From the NCBI RefSeq assembly GCF_040137905.1, contig NZ_JBEFDG010000023.1, positions 1 through 51,278 of the forward strand: 51,278 bases of DNA, written 5' to 3'. Below the pieces are notes generated by a model. It made no database searches. It saw only the letters and a program-made list of their open reading frames with translations, and had not been told where the DNA came from. Source of the stretch: Corticimicrobacter sp040137905 (lineage in GTDB: Bacteria; Pseudomonadota; Gammaproteobacteria; Burkholderiales; Burkholderiaceae_B). The position numbers and the translations under genes are program-made. Below, piece by piece: positions 16,074 through 24,536 of the stretch. Positions within the stretch are counted from its first letter, which is position 1; every line of letters starts with the position of its first letter.

Positions 16074-19000
16074 TCAGGCCTTCTCGATGTTGACCAGGAA
16101 CGACTTGTATTCAGGCGTCTGCGAATTGGCGTCACCCACGGCTGGGGGCAGCGTATTGGCCAGGAAGCCCTTGCGTGTCGATCCCTTGAAACCCCAGTGC
16201 ACGGGAATGCCCACGCTGTCGACCTGCTGGCCGGCAATCGTGAGCGTGCGCATGCGTTTGGTCACCACCGCCTTGCCCTTGATGTAGCCGCGCTCGGTGC
16301 TGACCCTGACGACATCGCCGTGGACGATACCCTTGCGGGCGGCCAGTTCCTCGCCAAGCTCGATGAACTGCTCGGGCTGCACCAGCGCATTCAGGAGTGA
16401 ATGCTTGGTCCAGTGACGGAACAGTTCGGTGATCGAATAAGTCGTCGCAACGTAGGGGAAATTCTGCCGGTGGCCCATGCGCTCACGGTCTGACGCAAAC
16501 ACGCGCGCCGTCGGATTGATGGTGACGGCCGGGTGCAGCGGATTGCTCTCGATGGGAGACTCCAGCGGCTCGTAATGCTCGGGGAACGGCCCGTCCACCA
16601 TCGCACCCAGGCTGAACAGGCGGCCCACCCCTTCGGGCAGCATGATGAAAGGCCGCGCAGGCGTGCCGGGCGCGGCACCTGCCGCGAAATCGGGTACATC
16701 CACGCCGGTCCAGCGCCCTTCCTTCCACCAGAGAATCTGGCGACGTGGGTCCCAGGGCACCCCATTGATATCGGCCGATGCGCGGTTGTACAGGATACGC
16801 CGGTTCTGCGGCCAGGCCCAGGCCCAACCCGGCGTATTGCCCAGACCGGTATCGGTATTGTCGCGGCGTGCCATCTGGTTGCCCTGCTCGGTCCACGAGC
16901 CGGCAAAGACCCAGCAGAAGCTGGACGTGCTGCCGTCGTCGGTCAACTGGCTGAAATCATCCAGCAACTGCCCCTTGCGGCGCACCACGTTGCCTTGCGC
17001 ATCCTTGATATCAGCCAGCGCATAGCCATTGGCGCGCCGGGCGACCTCTTCGGGCGCGGGATCGTAGTTGTCGGTGAAGTCCCAGTTCATGTTCAGGATG
17101 GGTTCGGGATTGGCCCCCCCTTCCTTTTCGTACAGCTCGCGGATCTTCATGAACAGATGGCCCAGGATCTTGCCATCGTGCCAGGCATCGTGCGGAGGTG
17201 CCTGGCCGGCCCAGTGCCACTGCAGCCAGCGGCCGGAGTTGACGATGGAACCGTTTTCCTCGGCAAAGCAGGAGGACGGCAGGCGGAACACCTCGGTCTG
17301 GATCTGCGTCGGATCCACATCGTGCTCTTCGCCATGGTTCTGCCAGAAACTGGCCGTTTCGGTCGCCAGCGGATCGATGGTGACCATGAACTTCAGCTTC
17401 GACAGCGCGGCCTGCGTCTTGTTCTTGTCAGGCACGGCCGCCAGCGGGTTGAAGCCCTGCACGATGTAGCCGTTGACCTTGCCTTCATTCATCATCTCGA
17501 TATAGGCCATCAGGTCATAGCTGCGATCCGACTTGGGCAACCAGTCGAAGCCCCAATCATTTTCAGCCGTTGCCTTGTCGCCCCACATATCCTTCATCAG
17601 GCTGACAAAGAATTTCGGCGTGTTCTTCCAGTAATTGACCTGACCATCCTGCATGGCCTGGGGGGTCGTCTCGCGCAGGTACTGCTGCAGCGAGGTCTGC
17701 TGATCGGTCGGCAGATTCATGTAGCCGGGCAGGCGCAGCGACAGCAGGCCCAGATCGGTATAGCCCTGGATGTTGGAGTGTCCGCGCAGGGCGTTCACCC
17801 CCCCTCCGGACATACCGATATTGCCCAGCAGCAACTGGATCATGGCGGCACCGCGGATCATCTGCGCACCGCTGGTGTGCTGGGTCCAGCCCAGTGCATA
17901 CAGGAAAGTCGCCGTACGGTCACGCGCCGCCGTAGAGGCCAGAATGCTGCAGATCTCCAGGAAATCTTCCCTGGACGTACCGCAGATCGTTTCGACCGTC
18001 TCGGGCGTATAGCGGGAAACATGCTTTTTCAGCAGGTTGATCACGCAGCGCGGATGCTGCATGGTCGGATCGCGCAAGGCATTGCCCTGAACATCCAGCT
18101 CATACATCCACGATGTTTTGTCATACCCTTTGCCCATTTCGGTATGACCGCTGAACAGTCCTTCGTCGAACTCGAAATCATCCCGCACGATCAGCGGCGC
18201 GCTCGTGTACTCGCGCACATAATCGTGCTGGATCCTGTCGTGCTCGAGCAGGTAGTTCACGACCCCCATCAGGAAGGCGATGTCGGAACCGGCCCGGATG
18301 GGCGAATACAGATCCGCCACGGCCGCGCTGCGATTGAAGCGCGGATCGACCACGATCACCTTGGCACCGTTCTTGATCTTGGCGTCGATCACCCACTTGA
18401 AGCCCACCGGGTGAGCCTCGGCAGGATTGCCGCCCATGATCATCACGACGTTGGCATTCTTGATATCGACCCAGTGATTGGTCATGGCACCGCGCCCGAA
18501 CGTGGGTGCCAGCGCAGCCACCGTAGGTCCATGGCACAGCCGCGCCTGGCAGTCCATGCCAAGAATGCCCAGGGCTCGGGAGAAATAGAAATCAAGAACG
18601 CCCGTCTCGTTGCTGGCGGCCGACGAACAGAGCATACCGGTAGACAGCCAGCGATTGACCGTCGTACCTGCCTCATTCTTCTCGATGAAGTTTGCGTCGC
18701 GGTCATCCTTGACCAGGCGCGCGATGCGCTCGATGGCCTCTTCCCAGCTCATGTCCTGCCACTCGGTGCTGCCGGGAGCACGATATTGCGGGCGCTTCAG
18801 GCGCTGCTTGCTGTGTACGTAGTCAAGCAGGCCGGCACCCTTCGGACAGAGTGAGCCGCGGCTGACCGGATGATCCGGATCGCCTTCGATGTGAAAGATG
18901 CTTTCCTTGGCATTCCTGGCACCATCGCCCAGACTGTACATCAGCAGGCCACAGCCCACCGAACAGTATGTACAGTTGTTACGCGTCTCCTTGGCGCGCA

Positions 19001-19130
19001 ACAGCTTGTACTGGCGCGGCTGGGTCGCATGCACAACCGAAGGGGCAAACCCCAGGGATGCTGCCGTGGCGCCGGCCACGCCGACACCACACAGCCTGAA
19101 GAAACGTCTCCTGCCGTGATTCGTTTTCAT
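16074..19130 (-). CDS. fdoG: Formate dehydrogenase alpha subunit, molybdopterin catalytic chain, Cys form
   Basis: The 1018-residue catalytic subunit oxidises formate in the periplasm. A Tat signal (GRRRFFRLCG, residues 6-15, then a hydrophobic stretch ending SVVHA) exports it folded. The [4Fe-4S] site is C53, C56, C60 and C95. The molybdenum/tungsten ligand lies in QARLCHGPTVAALAPTFGRG and is Cys199 (codon TGC at 18534-18536) where E. coli FdnG and FdoG use selenocysteine (TGA). The chain is uninterrupted, so no recoding is needed. The downstream fdoH, fdoI and fdhE complete a quinone-reducing complex. A weak AGAAG ribosome site precedes the ATG. Confidence 0.96.
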   Translation of the reverse strand: MKTNHGRRRFFRLCGVGVAGATAASLGFAPSVVHATQPRQYKLLRAKETRNNCTYCSVGCGLLMYSLGDGARNAKESIFHIEGDPDHPVSRGSLCPKGAGLLDYVHSKQRLKRPQYRAPGSTEWQDMSWEEAIERIARLVKDDRDANFIEKNEAGTTVNRWLSTGMLCSSAASNETGVLDFYFSRALGILGMDCQARLCHGPTVAALAPTFGRGAMTNHWVDIKNANVVMIMGGNPAEAHPVGFKWVIDAKIKNGAKVIVVDPRFNRSAAVADLYSPIRAGSDIAFLMGVVNYLLEHDRIQHDYVREYTSAPLIVRDDFEFDEGLFSGHTEMGKGYDKTSWMYELDVQGNALRDPTMQHPRCVINLLKKHVSRYTPETVETICGTSREDFLEICSILASTAARDRTATFLYALGWTQHTSGAQMIRGAAMIQLLLGNIGMSGGGVNALRGHSNIQGYTDLGLLSLRLPGYMNLPTDQQTSLQQYLRETTPQAMQDGQVNYWKNTPKFFVSLMKDMWGDKATAENDWGFDWLPKSDRSYDLMAYIEMMNEGKVNGYIVQGFNPLAAVPDKNKTQAALSKLKFMVTIDPLATETASFWQNHGEEHDVDPTQIQTEVFRLPSSCFAEENGSIVNSGRWLQWHWAGQAPPHDAWHDGKILGHLFMKIRELYEKEGGANPEPILNMNWDFTDNYDPAPEEVARRANGYALADIKDAQGNVVRRKGQLLDDFSQLTDDGSTSSFCWVFAGSWTEQGNQMARRDNTDTGLGNTPGWAWAWPQNRRILYNRASADINGVPWDPRRQILWWKEGRWTGVDVPDFAAGAAPGTPARPFIMLPEGVGRLFSLGAMVDGPFPEHYEPLESPIESNPLHPAVTINPTARVFASDRERMGHRQNFPYVATTYSITELFRHWTKHSLLNALVQPEQFIELGEELAARKGIVHGDVVRVSTERGYIKGKAVVTKRMRTLTIAGQQVDSVGIPVHWGFKGSTRKGFLANTLPPAVGDANSQTPEYKSFLVNIEKA

Positions 19131-19365
19131 CTTCTATATGTCAAACCGCACTCTCACCACTGCAGAGGCGTTGGATTAACAGGCGCAATTGGAAGGATTA
19201 TCAATCCACCTTCCAGGCGAACAAAAAACAACAGGAAGCCCAAGGGCTTCCTGTGTGGATCGACCGCACGTCGGCGACCGAAAACCCGCTAGTTTATGCT
19301 GTGTTCCAAGCAACCACTATAATTATCTTATAGACAGAAGGGTTAATGGATAGTTCCCCTTTCTG
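19131..19365 (-). promoter_or_regulatory. Short region between lysR and fdoG: promoter space for fdoGHI-fdhE
   Basis: The 235 bases separate two minus-strand genes. The lysR terminator (19221-19254) leaves only about 90 bases for the fdo promoter and leader. Within that space lies an interrupted inverted repeat GGAAGG...CCTTCC at 19191-19214, with an inner GGATT-GAT-AATCC, 60 to 80 bases before the fdoG start. It is a candidate operator or leader hairpin. A second imperfect repeat, GACAGAA...TTCTGTC, lies near 19333-19368 right after lysR. No FNR or sigma-54 consensus was recognised. Confidence 0.4.
19221..19254 (-). terminator. Rho-independent terminator downstream of lysR (minus strand)
   Basis: A perfect 11-bp stem, ACAGGAAGCCC at 19231-19241 and GGGCTTCCTGT at 19244-19254, is followed in the minus direction by TGTTTTTTGTT (19220-19230). 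This is a textbook terminator for transcripts running from the LysR gene toward fdoG, and it isolates the fdo operon from lysR. Confidence 0.85.
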
Positions 19366-20268
19366 TCAGGAAAGCGCTTCCAGGAAACGATCCACAATCA
19401 GGCTTTGCCTGCGTCCCTTGCGCGTGGCCACGCCCAGCGTCACGCTGAACTGCATGCGCTCCGGTGCCAGTGCCACCATCTGCCCCTGCCCCACCCAGGC
19501 AGCCGCCACATGATCGGGCAGAAAGCCGATGTATTCCCCGGTCAGGATCAGGAAGGCAATGGCCTCGCGATCGGTCGCCGTGGCCGCGCAATCGAGATCG
19601 CTGTGCAGGGCTGCCGCCTCCGCGCTCATCCGGTAGCTGGGTGCCACTGCACTGGCCTGACGCAACGTCTTGGCATCGACCGTTTCTGCCTGGGCAAACA
19701 GGGGGTGCTGGCAACTGCAGTACAGGAAGGAACGCTCATCGTACAGCGGGGTGTACTCCAGCCCGGACAAAGGGTTGATCAATGGCAGCGCACCCACATG
19801 CAGCCGTCCATCCAGCACGCCCCGCTCGATCTCGCCCGGCGTGCTCATGCTGATATTGATGCGCACGCCACCCTGGCTCTGGCGATGAATCTGCGTCAAC
19901 GCCGTCGTAATGCGCACCTTGGGCAGCGTGACCAGATTGTTCATCAGGCCGATGTTGAGATCTCCCCGCAAGGCCTGGTGCAATTGGTTCACCTCGCTGC
20001 GAAAGCCTTCGATTGCCGCCAGCACGGTCTCGCTGGCGCGCAGCACCTCCCGCCCCTGATCGGTCAGTGCGAAACCAGCCCGGCCACGCTGGCACAAACG
20101 CATGCCAAGTCTCGTCTCCAGGTCCCCCATGTGCAGGCTGATCGCCGAACGGGTAATCCCGAGCATGCTTTCCGCCGCCGTAAAACTGCCAGCCTCCGCC
20201 ACAGTCTTGAAGACACGCAGCAGGCGAAGATCGAAATCCGTCATCTGGGCCAGGGTCGCTTTTTTCAT
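19366..20268 (-). CDS. LysR-family transcriptional regulator
   Basis: The 300-residue protein has an N-terminal winged helix-turn-helix (about 9-67: DLRLLRVFKTVAEAGSFTAAES...SAISLHMGDLETRLGMRLCQRG) and the C-terminal effector domain typical of LysR regulators. Start 20268 (MKKATLAQM) follows a short leader; the 5' extension to 20490 would run into the divergent aminotransferase and is rejected. It is transcribed away from the aminotransferase gene, sharing 106 bases. LysR proteins usually control the divergent gene, so the transaminase is the likely target. A TGCCA-N8-TGGCA repeat at 20323-20340 is a candidate site. The effector is unknown. Confidence 0.92.
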   Translation of the reverse strand: MKKATLAQMTDFDLRLLRVFKTVAEAGSFTAAESMLGITRSAISLHMGDLETRLGMRLCQRGRAGFALTDQGREVLRASETVLAAIEGFRSEVNQLHQALRGDLNIGLMNNLVTLPKVRITTALTQIHRQSQGGVRINISMSTPGEIERGVLDGRLHVGALPLINPLSGLEYTPLYDERSFLYCSCQHPLFAQAETVDAKTLRQASAVAPSYRMSAEAAALHSDLDCAATATDREAIAFLILTGEYIGFLPDHVAAAWVGQGQMVALAPERMQFSVTLGVATRKGRRQSLIVDRFLEALS

Positions 20269-20322
20269 ACGTGAGTTTTTCAATAACCGACAACAAGAAG
20301 ATCGATATTCTACTTTCGTTAA

Positions 20323-20340
20323 TGCCAACCCATAATGGCA
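20323..20340. promoter_or_regulatory. Candidate LysR operator between lysR and the aminotransferase gene
   Basis: The inverted repeat TGCCA-N8-TGGCA lies 34 bases upstream of the aminotransferase start in a divergent promoter region. It has roughly the size of a LysR T-N11-A box but does not match it strictly. Assignment is inference from position. Confidence 0.35.
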
Positions 20341-20374
20341 CACACGAACAGCCTCTCTCCCAAGGAACCCGGTC

Positions 20375-21754
20375 ATGCTGCAATCGCTGTCCACGCCTTC
20401 TGCCGCCCCGTCACGGGCGGCCAACCAGCCGGCATCTGCCCCCTCGCTCAATCTCGAAGCGCACTGGATGCCCTTCAGCGCCAACCGCAACTTTCACCAG
20501 GATCCCCGCCTGATCGTCGGAGCCGAAGGCAACTGGCTGATCGACGACCGTGGCCGCCGTGTGTTCGATGGCCTGTCCGGCCTCTGGACCTGCGGCGCAG
20601 GCCACTGTCGCAGCGAGATACAGGAAGCCGTGGCCCACCAGCTCGGTACACTCGACTATTCGCCTGCCTTCCAGTTCGGCCATCCGCTGTCGTTTCAATT
20701 GGCCGACCGCATCGCCGCCATGATGCCGGGCACGCTCGACCATGTGTTCTATACCAACTCGGGCTCGGAGTGCACCGACACGGCCATCAAGATGGCCCGC
20801 GCCTACTGGCGCCTCAAGGGCCTGCCCGCCAAGACCCGCCTGATCGGCCGCGCCCGCGGCTATCACGGCGTCAACGTGGCGGGCACCAGCCTGGGCGGCA
20901 TCGGTGGCAACCGCAAGATGTTCGGTGCCCTGATGGACGTGGACCATCTGCCGCATACCCTGCAGGCGGACTGCACCTTTACCCGCGGCCAGGCCGCGAC
21001 CGGCGGCGTGGCGCTGGCCGATGAACTGCTCAAGCTGATCGAACTGCACGATGCCTCCAACATCGCCGCCGTCATCGTCGAACCGATGTCCGGCTCGGCC
21101 GGTGTAATCGTGCCGCCACAAGGCTATCTGCAGCGCCTGCGCGAGATCTGCAATACACATGGCATCCTGCTGATCTTCGACGAAGTCATCACCGGCTTCG
21201 GCAGGCTGGGCAAGGCCAGTGCCGCCGAATGGTCCGGCGTAACGCCGGACATCATGAACGTGGCCAAGCAGGTCACCAACGGCGCGATTCCGATGGGCGC
21301 GGTGATCGCTTCCCGCGAAATCTACCGGACCTTCATGACTCAGGACACCCCCGACTACATGGTCGAGTTCGGCCACGGCTACACCTACTCTGCCCACCCC
21401 GTGGCCTGCGCGGCCGGCCTGGCGACCCTGGACCTGCTGCAGCGCGATCACCTGATCGAGCGTTCCGCCGCCCTGGCACCACATTTCGAGCAGACGCTGC
21501 ACGGGCTGCGCAGTGCCTCGCAGCACATCGTCGATATCCGCAACTGCGGCCTGGCCGGTGCCATCCAGCTTGCACCTCGCGACGGCAACGCTGCCATCCG
21601 GCCCTTCGAGGCAGGCCTGGCGCTGTGGGAAAAAGGCTTTTATGTCCGTTTCGGCGGCGATACGCTGCAGTTTGGACCGACCTTCACCAGCACACCCGTC
21701 GAACTGGATCGGCTCTTCGACGCCGTAGGCGAGGTACTGACCCGACTCGACTGA
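20375..21754 (+). CDS. bauA: Omega-amino acid (beta-alanine):pyruvate aminotransferase, class III PLP enzyme
   Basis: The 459-residue enzyme transfers the amino group of beta-alanine or similar omega-amino acids to pyruvate. The N-terminal run LEAHWMPFSANRNF and the following DPRLIV, GLSGLWTCGAGH and NSGSECTDTAIKMARAYWR segments closely resemble the Pseudomonas omega-amino acid:pyruvate transaminase as I recall it. The PLP Lys is K298 in NVAKQVTNGAIPMG, and the cofactor Asp lies in LLIFDEVITGFGR. Length is normal. No malonate-semialdehyde dehydrogenase gene is adjacent; in beta-alanine catabolism one often is. It is divergent from a LysR gene, its likely regulator. Other omega-transaminase substrates remain possible. 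Confidence 0.88.
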   Translation: MLQSLSTPSAAPSRAANQPASAPSLNLEAHWMPFSANRNFHQDPRLIVGAEGNWLIDDRGRRVFDGLSGLWTCGAGHCRSEIQEAVAHQLGTLDYSPAFQFGHPLSFQLADRIAAMMPGTLDHVFYTNSGSECTDTAIKMARAYWRLKGLPAKTRLIGRARGYHGVNVAGTSLGGIGGNRKMFGALMDVDHLPHTLQADCTFTRGQAATGGVALADELLKLIELHDASNIAAVIVEPMSGSAGVIVPPQGYLQRLREICNTHGILLIFDEVITGFGRLGKASAAEWSGVTPDIMNVAKQVTNGAIPMGAVIASREIYRTFMTQDTPDYMVEFGHGYTYSAHPVACAAGLATLDLLQRDHLIERSAALAPHFEQTLHGLRSASQHIVDIRNCGLAGAIQLAPRDGNAAIRPFEAGLALWEKGFYVRFGGDTLQFGPTFTSTPVELDRLFDAVGEVLTRLD

Positions 21755-21813
21755 GCCGATACGGCCTTTTCACTCTCGATCAGGACAGCACGCCGGCGCA
21801 GGCTTTGCTTGTG

Positions 21814-23037
21814 TCAGCCAGCTTCGGTAACCGGCACCGGCCAGTTCACGGCCGGAATCCCGTTGAGCATCGGGCGCGCAAACAGAAAGCCCTGGAACAG
21901 GTCGATGCCGGCAGCCTGCAGCCAGGACCATTCCTCCGGCGTCTCGACACCTTCGGCCACGATGGTGATGCCCAGCGCACTGCAGCAACCGATGATCGCC
22001 CTGACGATGGCCTGGCGCGGGCCATCGGCATGGATCCCCTGGACAATCTGCCGATCGATCTTCAGTTTGTCAGGCTGGAAGCGCGACAGGAGTGACAGCC
22101 CCGCGAAACCCGCCCCGAAATCATCAATGGCAAGACTGACGCCATGCGCACGCAGCCGCTTCAGCGCCGTCTGGAACAGGTCGAAATGCGAGATGGCCTC
22201 TTCTTCCGTGATTTCGAGAATCACCCGTTCGGGTGTCAGGCCATGCCGGGCAATCTGGTCGAGCAGGTAATAGACAGCATCGGGCACGCGCACCAGCGAC
22301 ATCGGCAACAGATTGATGGACAGCTTGCTGTGCCCAATACCCCCCATGCGTTCGACGAGCTTGAACGCATGACTCTTTGCCTCCAGATCGAACAGGTGAT
22401 ACTGCTCGGGAGAAAGTGACTCGAAACAGGATTGAGGCGAGCCTCCCGTGGGGCTGCGCATCAGTGCCTCAAGCGAGGATATCCTGCCTGCCGTCGTATC
22501 CACGATCGGCTGCAGCGCGAACTGACAGGCATCAGAAGCCAAAGGCGGCGGCGCATGAATGGCCGAGGCCGGGTCGGCACGGAAAGTCCAGCGGGCCGGA
22601 TCATCGCCATCCATGGCATGATCGCGCCAGCGACCGGCAGCAAAGGCCCGGATCAACCTGAAGGCACGATCATCGCGTGGCATGTTCGTGCCAGGCTTGA
22701 GCACACCATGCAGGGCCGATACGATCTGTTCCTGAGGAGACGCGCGGACATTGAGCAGGCGCATCCCCCACTCGGCAAACCGACGCCGGGGAGCATAGTC
22801 CTCGAGCAGCGTGACCACCCGATGATGCAAATTGCTATTGCGGACAAGGGCATATACGTCCCGAACCACTGCCTCCGGCCCCTCAAGGAACTGGCAGAAA
22901 TACGAACCGTCGAACAGCAGCACGCCCGTCACCCCGAGATCCTCGTTGCGCTCGCGGGCACTGCGCTCGATACGGACGAGGTCATCGGTGGTCAGATCGA
23001 CCCGTGCGCGGCTTCGATAAACAAGGTTCGACAGCAT
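21814..23037 (-). CDS. Blue-light-sensing BLUF-EAL cyclic-di-GMP phosphodiesterase
   Basis: The 407-residue protein joins an N-terminal BLUF flavin photoreceptor (about 1-95) to a C-terminal EAL phosphodiesterase (about 165-405). BLUF key residues are all present with AppA-like spacing: Y7, N31 (RNEDLGVTG), Q49 (FCQFLEG), W90 and M92 (FAEWGM). EAL motifs look catalytically complete: E190 in SLEALMR, the Asn in SINLLP, LEITEEE, IDDFGAG, LKIDRQ, VAEGVET and QGFLFARP. The layout matches BlrP1/YcgF-type proteins, so light probably alters c-di-GMP breakdown. Start 23037 puts the BLUF strand at the N-terminus and has a GGAGGG ribosome site; longer starts at 23118 or 23124 are less likely. It is divergent from dadA. 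Confidence 0.92.
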   Translation of the reverse strand: MLSNLVYRSRARVDLTTDDLVRIERSARERNEDLGVTGVLLFDGSYFCQFLEGPEAVVRDVYALVRNSNLHHRVVTLLEDYAPRRRFAEWGMRLLNVRASPQEQIVSALHGVLKPGTNMPRDDRAFRLIRAFAAGRWRDHAMDGDDPARWTFRADPASAIHAPPPLASDACQFALQPIVDTTAGRISSLEALMRSPTGGSPQSCFESLSPEQYHLFDLEAKSHAFKLVERMGGIGHSKLSINLLPMSLVRVPDAVYYLLDQIARHGLTPERVILEITEEEAISHFDLFQTALKRLRAHGVSLAIDDFGAGFAGLSLLSRFQPDKLKIDRQIVQGIHADGPRQAIVRAIIGCCSALGITIVAEGVETPEEWSWLQAAGIDLFQGFLFARPMLNGIPAVNWPVPVTEAG

Positions 23038-23234
23038 CGGCGAGACACCCTCCGGAAACAGCGGAAACGTTCTTTCCGCTCCTGCCGCGCATTGTGACAC
23101 GACATTCCACTTCTGCATGATCAAGACCTCACAAAAAATCCGGAAAAGATCGATGAAAACCGATATTTTTGGTGAAAAACCCTACTTATCTCTCAATAAA
23201 ATAGAAAAAGACAAAACAATCTCAGGGGTTTTCA
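23038..23234. promoter_or_regulatory. Divergent promoter region between bluf-EAL and dadA, with leader hairpin
   Basis: The 197-base region becomes very AT-rich toward dadA. A perfect inverted repeat AGCGGAAA-N5-TTTCCGCT (23060-23080) lies just upstream of the BLUF-EAL ribosome site (GGAGGG on the minus strand, about 23049-23055). It could be a translational leader hairpin or an operator. On the dadA side a clear AGGGG ribosome site precedes the ATG at 23235. No sigma-54 motif was seen. Confidence 0.5.
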
Positions 23235-24530
23235 ATGAAAGTCTTGGTTCTTGGCAGCGGCGTGATCGGCGTCACCAGTGCCTGGTATCTGTCCCGCGCC
23301 GGCATGCAGGTCACGGTGATCGATCGCCAGGACGGTGCAGCGCTCGAAACCAGCTATGCCAACGCCGGCCAGGTGTCCCCCGGCTACTCCACGCCGTGGG
23401 CTGCTCCGGGCATCCCGCTCAAGGCGCTCAAGTGGATGTTCCAGAAGCATGCCCCGCTGGCCATCCGGCTCGATGGCAGTCTGTTCCAGTTGCGCTGGAT
23501 GGCACAGATGCTGCGCAACTGTTCGGCCGAGCGCTATGCCGTCAACAAGGAGCGCATGATGCGCGTGGCCGAATACAGCCGCACCTGCCTGCAGCAACTG
23601 CGTGCCGAAACCGGCATCCAGTACGAACAGCGCACCGGTGGCACGCTGCAACTGTTCCGCACCCAGGCCCAGATCGACGCCGTGGGACGAGACATCGACG
23701 TGTTGCGGCAATGCGGCGTGCCCTATGAATTGCTCGATCGTGACCAGTTGGCCCGCGTCGAACCCGCCCTGGCCCAGGCACGCGACCGCCTGACCGGCGG
23801 CCTGCGCCTGCCCAATGACGAAACCGGCGACTGCCACCGTTTCACCCAGGGGCTGGCGGCACTGGCCCAGGCGCAAGGTGTGGACTTCCGTTTCGGCCAG
23901 GAAATCGACGGTATCCTGGTCGAGGGTGGCCGGATCGCTGGTGTGCGCGTCGGCGGACAGACTCTGGTCGCCGACCGCTATGTCATGGCATTCGGCAGTT
24001 ACTCGCGGGCTGCGCTGGCACCGCTTGGGCTGGACCTGCCGGTTTACCCGGTGAAGGGCTATTCACTGACCGTCCCCCTGGTCGACGAGGCGCTCGCTCC
24101 GCAATCGACGGTGCTCGACGAAACCTACAAGATCGCCGTTACCCGTTTCGACAAGCGTATCCGGGTCGGCGGCATGGCCGAACTCGGCGGCTATGATCTG
24201 CGGCTCAAGCCGCAGCGCCGCGCCACGCTCGAGATGGTGACTGCCGACCTGTTCCCTGGCGGTGACCTGCCCCGCGCCGAATTCTGGACCGGACTGCGAC
24301 CCATGACACCCGACAGCACCCCGGTCATCGGGGCCACCCGCTACCCGAATCTGTATCTGAACACGGGCCACGGCACGCTGGGCTGGACCATGGCCTGCGG
24401 CTCGGGCCGCCTGATTGCAGATCTGGTCAGCGGCCGCCGTCCAGAAATCAGCACCGAAGGGCTGGCCATCGACCGCTATACAGGCCAAGCCGGCACGGCT
24501 GCACGCACGACGGCACCCAGCGCTGCCTGA
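23235..24530 (+). CDS. dadA: D-amino acid dehydrogenase small subunit DadA
   Basis: The 431-residue flavoenzyme oxidises D-amino acids, classically D-alanine made by the racemase DadX, to 2-oxo acids and passes electrons to the respiratory chain. The FAD dinucleotide-binding motif VLGSGVIGVTSAWYLSRAG opens the protein, followed by DadA-typical segments ETSYANAGQVSPGYSTPWAAPGIP, YPVKGYSLT and, at the C-terminus, LNTGHGTLGWTMACGSG. Length matches E. coli DadA. No racemase gene is adjacent. It is divergent from the BLUF-EAL gene and ends six bases from the convergent dctD stop, so there is no room for a terminator. Confidence 0.94.
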   Translation: MKVLVLGSGVIGVTSAWYLSRAGMQVTVIDRQDGAALETSYANAGQVSPGYSTPWAAPGIPLKALKWMFQKHAPLAIRLDGSLFQLRWMAQMLRNCSAERYAVNKERMMRVAEYSRTCLQQLRAETGIQYEQRTGGTLQLFRTQAQIDAVGRDIDVLRQCGVPYELLDRDQLARVEPALAQARDRLTGGLRLPNDETGDCHRFTQGLAALAQAQGVDFRFGQEIDGILVEGGRIAGVRVGGQTLVADRYVMAFGSYSRAALAPLGLDLPVYPVKGYSLTVPLVDEALAPQSTVLDETYKIAVTRFDKRIRVGGMAELGGYDLRLKPQRRATLEMVTADLFPGGDLPRAEFWTGLRPMTPDSTPVIGATRYPNLYLNTGHGTLGWTMACGSGRLIADLVSGRRPEISTEGLAIDRYTGQAGTAARTTAPSAA

Positions 24531-24536
24531 GAGGCG

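Noticed and set aside
18534..18536. Possible selenocysteine codon in fdoG
   Set aside because: The codon at the metal-ligand position is TGC, not TGA, and the reading frame is open throughout, so no recoding or SECIS element is needed.
16533..18854. Plus-strand open frame of 773 codons antisense to fdoG
   Set aside because: It is the shadow of a GC-rich coding strand: low-complexity His/Arg/Gln-rich translation, no domain recognised, while the minus strand encodes a complete formate dehydrogenase.
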